NCBI GenBank assembly: GCA_021776615.1
Contig: JAJFFO010000002.1
Span: 1-64,000, forward strand
Length of the DNA: 64,000 nt
DNA from: Robiginitomaculum sp.
Lineage (GTDB): Bacteria; Pseudomonadota; Alphaproteobacteria; Caulobacterales; Maricaulaceae
Direction: 5' to 3'
The notes below the pieces were generated by a model. It had not been told where the DNA came from. It searched no databases and saw only the letters and a program-made list of their open reading frames with translations. Position numbers and translations under genes: made by a program. Below, piece by piece: positions 53,685 through 61,285 of the stretch; position 1 is the stretch's first letter; each line of letters starts with the position of its first letter.

Positions 53685-54959
53685 GTGAGTAAATCAAGCG
53701 AAGACGGTGGGGACTCAAAAAGCACACTGTATTGTTCGTTTTGTGGGAAGAGCCAGCATGAGGTTCGTAAGCTCATTGCCGGACCGACGGTGTTCATTTG
53801 CGATGAATGCGTCGAATTGTGCATGGACATCATTCGTGATGAAGCCAAAAACATTCTCACCAAATCCAGCGATGGCGTACCGACGCCGCGCGAGATTTGC
53901 GATGTTCTGAATGATTATGTCATCGGCCAATCCTACGCCAAACGGGTTTTATCGGTGGCCGTGCATAACCATTATAAACGGCTTAACCACGCCGCACAAA
54001 ATTCTGATGTTGAATTGGCTAAGTCCAATATTTTGCTGATCGGCCCAACCGGCTGCGGCAAAACCTTGCTGGCGCAAACGCTGGCGCGGATTTTGGATGT
54101 GCCCTTCACGATGGCGGATGCCACCACGCTGACCGAAGCGGGCTATGTTGGTGAAGATGTCGAAAACATCATTTTGAAATTGTTGCAAGCCGCTGACTAT
54201 AATGTCGAGCGGGCGCAGCGCGGCATTGTTTATATCGATGAAGTCGACAAAATTAGCCGTAAGTCTGACAACCCGTCTATCACCCGCGATGTGTCGGGCG
54301 AGGGCGTGCAGCAGGCCTTGCTGAAAATCATGGAAGGCACCGTTGCTTCGGTGCCGCCGCAAGGCGGGCGCAAGCACCCGCAGCAAGAGTTTTTGCAAGT
54401 GGATACCACCGATATCCTGTTCATTGTTGGCGGTGCGTTTGCTGGACTGGAAAAAGTAATCTCGCAACGGGGTAAAGGTTCATCCATCGGCTTTGGTGCC
54501 GATGTGCAAGATGAAGACGCCCGCGCCGTTGGCGATATTTTGCAAGGCGTTGAGCCCGACGATTTAATGCGCTTCGGCCTGATCCCGGAATTCATTGGCC
54601 GTTTGCCAGTCATAGCGACCTTGGAAAACCTGGACGAAGACGCTTTGGTGACCATCCTTACCCAGCCCAAAAATGCGTTGATCAAGCAGTATGAGCGCCT
54701 CTTCGATATGGAAGAGGTAAAGCTGACCTTCTCCGAAGACGCGCTGAACGCTGTGGCTCGCAAAGCCATTGCCCGCAAGACCGGCGCGCGTGGTTTGCGT
54801 TCAATCATGGAAGGCATTTTGCTCGACACCATGTTTGATCTGCCGGGACATGAAGGCGTTGAGGAGGTTGTAGTCAATGCTGAAGTGGTAGAGGGCGAAG
54901 CCCAACCCCTGCAAATCTATTCCGATAAAAAGAAAAAGGTCGCCTCCAAGGCATCATAG
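53685..54959 (+). CDS. clpX: ATP-dependent Clp protease ATP-binding subunit ClpX
   Basis: The 424-residue AAA+ unfoldase has the N-terminal zinc-binding domain ([13 protein letters not shown] with [10 protein letters not shown]), Walker [15 protein letters not shown], Walker [11 protein letters not shown], the pore loop region GYVGEDVEN and the IGF loop SSIGFGADV, which docks ClpP. GTG 53685 has GGAG 6 nt upstream and fits homologue starts; GTG 53673 is a less likely alternative. Confidence 0.97.
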   Translation: MSKSSEDGGDSKSTLYCSFCGKSQHEVRKLIAGPTVFICDECVELCMDIIRDEAKNILTKSSDGVPTPREICDVLNDYVIGQSYAKRVLSVAVHNHYKRLNHAAQNSDVELAKSNILLIGPTGCGKTLLAQTLARILDVPFTMADATTLTEAGYVGEDVENIILKLLQAADYNVERAQRGIVYIDEVDKISRKSDNPSITRDVSGEGVQQALLKIMEGTVASVPPQGGRKHPQQEFLQVDTTDILFIVGGAFAGLEKVISQRGKGSSIGFGADVQDEDARAVGDILQGVEPDDLMRFGLIPEFIGRLPVIATLENLDEDALVTILTQPKNALIKQYERLFDMEEVKLTFSEDALNAVARKAIARKTGARGLRSIMEGILLDTMFDLPGHEGVEEVVVNAEVVEGEAQPLQIYSDKKKKVASKAS

Positions 54960-55013
54960 CCCCAAGTCGCAAGCCCACACTGCTATAAGGCAGTCGTATG
55001 TCCGGTGACGACC

Positions 55014-55199
55014 CTACCGTGTGATAAATGCGACATTGGCCTTATACAGCCAATAGTGGTCTAATTTAGAGCTAATGGCATAGGGGGCTGCGGATCGACG
55101 AACCGGCACGCCAAAATCCACTACGCCCATATTATAGTGGGGTGACTCGCTGCCAAAAGTGGCGCCGATCTTGTAACTTCCGGACAGTAAAATAAACAA
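55014..55199 (-). pseudogene. Decayed C-terminal fragment of an M18 aminopeptidase
   Basis: The minus-strand frame reads SYKIGATFGSESPHYNMGVV, then DFGVPV, PYAISSKLD, YWLYKAN and VAFITR, closely matching the last ~55 residues of the intact M18 protein encoded at 56100-57551 (which has PYAISSKLD, YWLYKAN and AAFITR). Homology covers only about 165 bp (about 55017-55180) with many silent and replacement differences; upstream of it there is no M18 sequence. It is the end of a deleted, old second copy. Confidence 0.8.
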
Positions 55200-55311
55200 A
55201 GGTGTAAAGCTGGAGGTTGAGGAACTGACTGGGCATTGTGATGAGCTTGACGAGGCTTTTGTGCTGCCTGTTGAGGCTTTTTATGGTTCATTGGGTAATT
55301 TCTGGTACTGA
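55177..55311 (+). pseudogene. Possible 5'-truncated gene remnant
   Basis: A + strand frame without a start codon reads KGVKLEVEELTGHCDELDEA and ends with FYGSLGNFWY at a TGA (55309-55311). The composition looks protein-like, acidic then aromatic, but no family is recognised. It may be the tail of a lost gene; it could equally be chance. Confidence 0.2.
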
Positions 55312-55481
55312 TCGATAACGCCCCTCCCCAACGGATTTATCGCTTTGTTTTTGACGTTGCCGTATATTATAATTGGGCACCATAGCCCTTATGTGCTATA
55401 AACTTGCCTTGTATTTCGTGCTATTGTGAAGTTCCATTCGATTATTTTGGGGGAACCACTCTTGAAACATGGAGGCAGGTT

Positions 55482-55985
55482 ATGAGAAATGCACAACTAT
55501 TTTTGTTGTCAGTATTTTTGATAGGTTTATTCATTTTGCCGAAACAGGCGTTTGCAGACGCTGGTGAATGCGCCTGTTATAATGCTGGAAGAGTTGCCGC
55601 CCGAGAGGGGGATTCTTCAATAAGTAGGCCAGATAAGGATGGATGCGGACGCTATTTGGCCGGGGAAGAATATCGCCGTGCCTGGAGATATGGGTTTGAC
55701 GGCGATAGCGGCAGCCAATTTTGTTCATCAGGGAACAATTCCAATTCTAACGCTGGTTCAGGAAGCGTTTATCGTGCTGACTGGATGGTCTGGCTGCATG
55801 AAGGGCAAACCATATCAGGTTGTCCGTCCGGTTATCCAACCCTACATCGCGGTTATTGTTATGCCACATGCCCCAGCGGGTATGATGGCTATCATCTGAC
55901 GCGTGGTGACGTTTGCGTAAGCTGTCCAAGCGGTGCGTCACGGGTTGACTTGCAATCCGACGGGCAGGTTTATTGCTACCAATAG
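55482..55985 (+). CDS. Secreted Cys-rich protein, unknown
   Basis: A 167-residue protein with a signal peptide (MRNAQLFLLSVFLIGLFILP, cleavage near ...AFADA) and a mature part with ten cysteines, an even number that would allow five disulphides. The motif CPSG occurs three times (SGCPSGYP, ATCPSGYD, VSCPSGAS) in the C-terminal half, and an Asn/Ser/Gly-rich linker (SSGNNSNSNAGSGS) divides it. GGAGG 6 nt upstream supports ATG 55482. No family recognised. The flanking M18 fragment and intact M18 gene suggest a small insertion between them. Confidence 0.7.
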   Translation: MRNAQLFLLSVFLIGLFILPKQAFADAGECACYNAGRVAAREGDSSISRPDKDGCGRYLAGEEYRRAWRYGFDGDSGSQFCSSGNNSNSNAGSGSVYRADWMVWLHEGQTISGCPSGYPTLHRGYCYATCPSGYDGYHLTRGDVCVSCPSGASRVDLQSDGQVYCYQ

Positions 55986-56099
55986 GGGCCGGTTGGGGAC
56001 CGCCTACCATGTCATTACCCGACGTGTTGGGGCAATCCAGAGGCGGCCTTTGCATTATTACCGGGTGCAAGCCCGGTAATAATGGCAGGACGGTATCAC

Positions 56100-57551
56100 T
56101 CAGCGCGTGATAAAGGCGGCATTGGCTTTGTACAGCCAATAGAGGTCCAACTTAGAGCTGATGGCATAGGGCGTGTGGATCGACAGCACCGGCACGCCAA
56201 AATCCACCACATCCATATTGTAATGAGATAGCTCGCCGCCCAAAGTGCCGCCGCCGCCTCTGCCAACCTTATACGTGGCCGTCTGCCATGGCACATTGGC
56301 ATCGTCCATCATGGCGCGGATCCATGCGGTATATTCGGAATTGGCGTCATTACCACGGCCATAGACTTTCAAATTAACCCCATAGCTGTGCTTGGGGGCA
56401 TTGCCGCCTTCCCATGCCGACGGCCATAGGGGGTTAATGCCGGGATTCACGTCAGTGGACACGACTTTGGTCGCCTTCAAGGCGCGCTTTAAATGCGGCT
56501 CGCGATAGGCATCGCCCATCTGCGCCAATAGCAAATCGGCAAACAGGTCGACAAAATAAGTCGAGTGCGCGCCGGTATTATTGCGATTGCCAACCTCTTC
56601 ATTGTCAGCCAACCACACAAAGGCGGTTTTCTTGGGGGTTTTGGCTTCCAATATGGCCCGTATAGATGCATAGGCCGATAATCGGTCATCCTGCCCGTAA
56701 GCGGCAATAAGCGCGCGGTCAAAGCCGACATCGCGCGGTGCAAAAGCTGGTACCAGTGACAGTTCGGCGGAGACCAAATCGTTAAGGCCAATGTCATAGG
56801 TTTCGCGCAAATAAGAGACGATCAGGGCCTTGGCGCCTTCCTTCTCATTTTTTTCGCGGTGTCCGGCAATCGGGTCCATTTCCTCGGCGGCGATGACATC
56901 GCGGTTTTTGCGGCCGCGCAAACTGACATCCACATGGGGTGACAGGCCGGGGATGATGAAAACCGGATCATCAGCTTTCAGGCCGACGGAGATATCAACT
57001 CTGGTGCCGTCTTTGCGGTCGACATGGCCCAAAAGTGCCAGTGGGATATTGGTCCATTGGTAGTTTTTAATGCCGCCATGATAATTGGTCTGAAACAGCG
57101 CAAAGCCGGATTTGGCATATAATGGACGCCCTTTTAACTCGAGGCGCGGCGAGTCAATATGCGAGGCTGAAAGCCGTGCTCCGGCCTGCAGATCATCCTC
57201 GCCAATAATGAACAAGGTCAGGGAACGATCGCGATTAACGTCATAATATTTCGCGCCCGGCTTTACTGAAGCCCCCAGACTCCACGGCTTAAAGCCCGCG
57301 GCTTTGGCCAGCTTTACCGTTTGCGTCACCGTGGTGGTTTCGGTGCGCGCCAAATTCATAAAGCGCTTATAATCCTTGGCGAACTTCTCAACGTCTTTTT
57401 CCTGCTGCGGGCTTATGCCCACCCAATGACTGGGGCAGGATTTTTCTTCGCAGGGGCCGATGGCCTGTGCGGACCCGGCAATTAAAGCGGTAGAAAGCGC
57501 AATGGCGCAGATAGCCGCGCGCGCGAAAATTGGTGAGTTTATATTTGGCAT
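56100..57551 (-). CDS. Exported M18 family aminopeptidase
   Basis: A 483-residue M18-type metallopeptidase (aspartyl aminopeptidase family) with a signal peptide (FARAAICAIALSTALIAGSA), which is unusual since most family members are cytosolic. Metal-binding signatures: SASHIDSPRLELKG (His), AYGQDDRLSAYA (Asp), ADNEEVGNRNNTGAHS (Glu pair, His) and VSTDVNPGIN. The C-terminal PYAISSKLD is family-typical. Two Cys (CEEKSCPSHW) follow the signal peptide. ATG 57551 has AAGGGG upstream. It is divergent from lon. Confidence 0.88.
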   Translation of the reverse strand: MPNINSPIFARAAICAIALSTALIAGSAQAIGPCEEKSCPSHWVGISPQQEKDVEKFAKDYKRFMNLARTETTTVTQTVKLAKAAGFKPWSLGASVKPGAKYYDVNRDRSLTLFIIGEDDLQAGARLSASHIDSPRLELKGRPLYAKSGFALFQTNYHGGIKNYQWTNIPLALLGHVDRKDGTRVDISVGLKADDPVFIIPGLSPHVDVSLRGRKNRDVIAAEEMDPIAGHREKNEKEGAKALIVSYLRETYDIGLNDLVSAELSLVPAFAPRDVGFDRALIAAYGQDDRLSAYASIRAILEAKTPKKTAFVWLADNEEVGNRNNTGAHSTYFVDLFADLLLAQMGDAYREPHLKRALKATKVVSTDVNPGINPLWPSAWEGGNAPKHSYGVNLKVYGRGNDANSEYTAWIRAMMDDANVPWQTATYKVGRGGGGTLGGELSHYNMDVVDFGVPVLSIHTPYAISSKLDLYWLYKANAAFITR

Positions 57552-57739
57552 TAATTTGGCACCCCTTGGCCGTATTAGACATAAAGCCATGATGCTGATG
57601 CCAAATGGAGCTGGCAAGAGGGCTGCACATTACCAATTTGAAACCTTGAAGGCGGCGGGGCGCATCGCCACGTCCTATTCAGGCCCTGTTATGTTTTCTT
57701 TGCTACACTGGGCACGAATCGTTTTCCGTAATAGGGCAG

Positions 57740-60172
57740 ATGCCGACTAAAAAAGGACAAATTGTTTTTATGCGTAATTCTCCTCAAATTCTGCCGGTTT
57801 TGCCGCTTCGCGATATTGTGGTTTTCCCTCATATGATCGTACCGCTTTTCGCCGGGCGCGAAAAATCCATCAAAGCGTTGGAGCAGGTCATGGAAGGCGA
57901 GAAGACCATTGTTCTTCTTACCCAGCGCGAAGCTTCAACGGATGATCCGCAAGCCGAAGACCTTTATGACATTGGCTGCGTGGCAAAAGTGTTGCAATTG
58001 CTCAAATTGCCCGACGGCACGTTGAAAGTGCTGGTTGAAGGTGTGAGTCGCGTATCGGTAAGTAATATTACGCCCAAAGATGACCATGTAGAGGCCCAGA
58101 TCACCGATTTGCCGATCGAAGGCATGGAGGGCGACGACAGCAAAGCGCTCATGCGCGCAGTGGCCGAAAACTTCGAAAACTATGTACGGCTTAACAAAAA
58201 GATTGCCCCTGATGTGGTGGCCTCTTTGGGCGAAATTGATGACCCCAGCCGGCTTGCCGACACCATTGCCGCGCATTTGGCGATTAAGCTTGGCGAAAAG
58301 CAGAAATTGCTCGAAACCACCGGCGTTGCCAAGCGTTTGGAGATGGCCTTTGCCGCTATGGAAGGCGAAATTGGCGTATTGCAAGTTGAGAAAAAAATCC
58401 GCCGCCGGGTTAAAGGCCAGATGGAAAAATCCCAGCGCGAATATTATCTGAACGAGCAGATGAAAGCTATCCAGCGCGAATTGGGCGATGGTGATGAGGC
58501 GCGCGACGAACTTGATGAGTTGGCGACCAAGGTCAAAGACACCAAATTGTCCAAAGAGGCGCGCACCAAAGCCGAAGCCGAGTTAAAGAAATTAAAGCAG
58601 ATGAGCCCGATGTCGGCCGAATCTACGGTGGTACGAAACTATCTTGATTGGATGACTTCGATACCTTGGGGCAAGAAGCGCCGCGCTTCGGTCAATCTGG
58701 AAAAGGCCGAAACCGTTCTTGATGAGGATCATTACGGGCTGGAAAAAGTCAAAGAGCGTATTTTGGAGCATTTGGCGGTACAGGCCCGCACCAAAAAGTT
58801 GCGCGGACCAATACTGTGCCTTGTCGGCCCTCCGGGCGTTGGCAAAACCTCGCTTGGCAAGTCGATTGCCCGGGCGACGGGGCGCAATTTCGTGCGCGTA
58901 TCCTTGGGCGGCGTGCGCGATGAGGCGGAGATTCGCGGCCACCGGCGGACCTATATAGGTTCCATGCCTGGTCGCATCATCCAATCCATGAAAAAGGCCA
59001 AGTCGAATAATCCGCTATTTTTGCTCGACGAAATTGACAAATTGGGTGCTGATTTTCGCGGTGACCCGGCAGCGGCGCTGCTTGAGGTGTTGGATCCCGA
59101 GCAAAATGCAACTTTCAATGACCATTATCTGGAAGTTGATTACGACCTGTCCAATGTCATGTTTATCACCACGGCTAATTCACTGAACATGCCGCGTCCG
59201 CTTATGGACCGCATGGAGATTATCCGTATTCCCGGATATACTGAAGACGAGAAAGTCGAGATTGCCATCCGCCATTTGATTCCCAAGCAATTGGAGCATC
59301 ATGGGCTAAAGGACGGCGAGCTGGAAATTGACGACTCTGCCCTTCGCAATATTATTCGCTATTATACCCGCGAAGCCGGTGTGCGTGGTTTGGAACGTGA
59401 AATTGCCAATCTGGCGCGCAAAAGCGTGCGCGATCTGGAAAGCGGTAAACGTACCGAAGTGCGGGTCAACGCAGACTCGCTTGGTGAATATTCCGGCGTG
59501 CGCAAATACAGTTATGGCGAAACTGATCGCGAAGATCAGGTCGGCGTGGTTACCGGTCTGGCGTGGACGGAAACCGGCGGCGATTTGCTGACCATTGAAG
59601 CGGTAAAAATGCCGGGCAGGGGCCGGATGACGGTTACCGGCAATTTGCGCGATGTAATGAAGGAATCCATTTCTGCGGCCAATTCCTATGTCCACTCTCG
59701 CGCCGCTGCTTACGGCGTAAAGGCCTCCGAATTTCGCAAATCTGATATCCACGTGCACGTGCCCGAAGGCGCAACGCCAAAGGATGGACCATCAGCCGGT
59801 GTCGCTATGGCCGTGGCCATTATTTCGGTCTTGGCCGGGATTCCCATTCGCAAGGATATTGCCATGACCGGCGAGATTACCTTGCGTGGCCGGGTGCTGG
59901 AGATTGGCGGTTTAAAAGAGAAATTGCTGGCGGCGCTACGCGGCGGTGTAAAAACCGTTCTGATTCCCGCTGCCAATGCCAAGGATTTGGCCGACATTCC
60001 GGACAATGTGAAAAACCAATTGGAAATCATTCCCGTGCACACGGTGGCAGAGGTGCTGGAAAAAGCCCTGACCGCGCCGCTAAAGCCTGTGGAGTGGAAT
60101 GAGGCCGATGAACAAGCGCTTAGTGCTGGTTCGGCGGGCAATAATGACCCGGATAGTTTAAGCGCTCATTAG
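57740..60172 (+). CDS. lon: ATP-dependent protease Lon
   Basis: An 810-residue LonA protease with an N-terminal substrate domain (LPVLPLRDIVVFPHMIVPLF), the coiled-coil region (QREYYLNEQMKAIQRELGDG), an AAA+ module with Walker A GPPGVGKTSLGKSIA and Walker B FLLDEIDKLGADF, and the protease domain with Ser685 in PKDGPSAGVAM and Lys728 in GGLKEKL. In Caulobacter-type bacteria Lon degrades CcrM and DnaA. ATG 57740 is used; ATG 57770 (MRNSPQI) is possible. It is followed by a terminator, then hupB. Confidence 0.97.
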   Translation: MPTKKGQIVFMRNSPQILPVLPLRDIVVFPHMIVPLFAGREKSIKALEQVMEGEKTIVLLTQREASTDDPQAEDLYDIGCVAKVLQLLKLPDGTLKVLVEGVSRVSVSNITPKDDHVEAQITDLPIEGMEGDDSKALMRAVAENFENYVRLNKKIAPDVVASLGEIDDPSRLADTIAAHLAIKLGEKQKLLETTGVAKRLEMAFAAMEGEIGVLQVEKKIRRRVKGQMEKSQREYYLNEQMKAIQRELGDGDEARDELDELATKVKDTKLSKEARTKAEAELKKLKQMSPMSAESTVVRNYLDWMTSIPWGKKRRASVNLEKAETVLDEDHYGLEKVKERILEHLAVQARTKKLRGPILCLVGPPGVGKTSLGKSIARATGRNFVRVSLGGVRDEAEIRGHRRTYIGSMPGRIIQSMKKAKSNNPLFLLDEIDKLGADFRGDPAAALLEVLDPEQNATFNDHYLEVDYDLSNVMFITTANSLNMPRPLMDRMEIIRIPGYTEDEKVEIAIRHLIPKQLEHHGLKDGELEIDDSALRNIIRYYTREAGVRGLEREIANLARKSVRDLESGKRTEVRVNADSLGEYSGVRKYSYGETDREDQVGVVTGLAWTETGGDLLTIEAVKMPGRGRMTVTGNLRDVMKESISAANSYVHSRAAAYGVKASEFRKSDIHVHVPEGATPKDGPSAGVAMAVAIISVLAGIPIRKDIAMTGEITLRGRVLEIGGLKEKLLAALRGGVKTVLIPAANAKDLADIPDNVKNQLEIIPVHTVAEVLEKALTAPLKPVEWNEADEQALSAGSAGNNDPDSLSAH

Positions 60173-60198
60173 GTTTCAAATTTAACAAATGTGTCAAT

Positions 60199-60236
60199 AA
60201 AGGCCGCCCCTACGCTGATTGGGGCGGCTTTTTTAT
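60199..60236 (+). terminator. Terminator after lon
   Basis: GCCGCCCC (60203-60210) pairs with GGGGCGGC (60221-60228) across a 10-nt loop, extended by A-T pairs, followed by TTTTTTTATT. It separates lon from hupB. Confidence 0.93.
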
Positions 60237-60367
60237 TAAATATGCACGATTTGAACGCTTTTCCCTGTGAAAAACCCACCAAAGCCTTTGCAGTATAAGG
60301 GTTTTGGGGCAACACTTTGGTCATCTCGCCGATGATTCGGTGATAATTTTCAATATGGGGAGACACC

Positions 60368-60643
60368 ATGAATAAAAGTGAGCTAGCAGAAGCCGTTGCC
60401 GCCAAAGCGGGTTTTACCAAATCTCAAGGCGCTGACGCCGTTAATGCCGTTGTCAGTGCTATTGAAGAATCTCTTGCCGCCGGTGGCGATGTTCGCATTC
60501 CGGGTTTTGGTTCCTTTTCCGTCGCCCATCGCGCCGCCGGTAAAGCCCGCAACCCACGCACTGGCGAATTGGTTGACCGTCCGGCTTCCAAGCGTCCAAA
60601 ATTTAAAGCAGGCAAATCCTTTAAGGATTGCGTAAACTGCTAA
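60368..60643 (+). CDS. hupB: HU family DNA-binding protein
   Basis: A 91-residue nucleoid protein. MNKSELAEAVAAKAGFTKSQ, then DVRIPGFGSFSVAHRAAGKA and ARNPRTGELVDRPA are the HU motifs, with the DNA-binding arm residues RNPRTG. GGGGAGACACC precedes the ATG. Its position directly after lon is conserved in many proteobacteria. It is followed by its own terminator. Confidence 0.97.
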   Translation: MNKSELAEAVAAKAGFTKSQGADAVNAVVSAIEESLAAGGDVRIPGFGSFSVAHRAAGKARNPRTGELVDRPASKRPKFKAGKSFKDCVNC

Positions 60644-60664
60644 CATAAGAAGTTTACTGCTGTG

Positions 60665-60695
60665 GAAAGGGCTGGCATTTGCTGGCCCTTTTTCA
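60665..60695 (+). terminator. Terminator after hupB
   Basis: AAAGGGCTGGCA pairs with TGCTGGCCCTTT (two G-T pairs, 2-nt loop), followed by TTCAGTTTT. It lies 22 nt after the hupB stop, ahead of tRNA-Val. Confidence 0.8.
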
Positions 60696-60747
60696 GTTTT
60701 GCTCTTGCCCTGAAATTGTTTTCGGGCATATTCCGCGAAAGATTGAT

Positions 60748-60823
60748 GGGCGATTAGCTCAGCTGGGAGAGCGCCACGTTTACACCGTGGATGTCGGGAG
60801 TTCGAGCCTCTCATCGCCCACCA
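60748..60823 (+). tRNA. tRNA-Val (anticodon TAC)
   Basis: A 76-nt cloverleaf: acceptor GGGCGAT with ATCGCCC, D-arm AGCTCAGCTGGGAGAGC, anticodon stem CCACG/CGTGG around loop TTTACAC (anticodon TAC), T-arm TTCGAGCC. The CCA end is encoded (60821-60823). Its place after hupB matches many proteobacteria. Confidence 0.97.
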
Positions 60824-60832
60824 TCTCTTTTT

Positions 60833-60924
60833 TGTGCTATCGCGGTGCTTACGCCCGCTATTTGAGCACGAGAGTATTGTGCTACCGGCGGTGCTAACGC
60901 CCGCTATAGTGAGCACAGGAGTAT
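60833..60924 (+). repeat. Tandem imperfect repeat between tRNA-Val and tRNA-Asp
   Basis: Two copies of about 45-47 bp (60833-60877 and 60878-60924), each beginning TGTGCTA, containing GGTGCT.ACGCCCGCTAT and ending GAGCAC..GAGTAT. Within each copy GTGCT and the closing AGCAC are complementary, so a stem is possible. A truncated third unit (TGCGCCACCGC) may follow. No coding potential was seen. Confidence 0.7.
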
Positions 60925-61044
60925 TGCGCCACCGCTTTCGCGTGAATGGTGCATGACTGCGAAGATATGGTTGACGCGTCGGCGTTGGCACCGTATCTGA
61001 CGGCCTCCTTTGTCGGCGCTTGTCGGCGAGGAATTATGAAATGA

Positions 61045-61121
61045 GCGGGTGTAGCTCAGTTGGTTAGAGTGCCGGCCTGTCACGCCGGAGGTCGCGGGTT
61101 CGAGTCCCGTCACTCGCGCCA
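61045..61121 (+). tRNA. tRNA-Asp (anticodon GTC)
   Basis: A 77-nt cloverleaf: acceptor GCGGGTG with CACTCGC (one G-T pair), D-arm AGCTCAGTTGGTTAGAGT, anticodon stem CCGGC/GCCGG around CTGTCAC (anticodon GTC), T-arm GCGGGTTCGAGTCCCGT. CCA is encoded (61119-61121). Confidence 0.97.
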
Positions 61122-61133
61122 TTTCATAAAGAC

Positions 61134-61168
61134 AAAAAAGGCGCGTGCTGCGAAGTGCGCGCCTTTTT
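61134..61168 (+). terminator. Terminator after tRNA-Asp
   Basis: AAAAAAGGCGCG and CGCGCCTTTTT flank an inner TGCT/AGTG stem (two G-T pairs) with the loop GCGA. The T-run follows immediately. Confidence 0.9.
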
Positions 61169-61285
61169 GCTTTTCCCCGTTCAATAATTTCTGTTGCATT
61201 GCAGCAAGCATACTATTGCGTGCCGCGCCATTCGCCGTCACCATAATGCCCCAAGCCATGAAATCTGATTAGATGAGGTTGAGGT

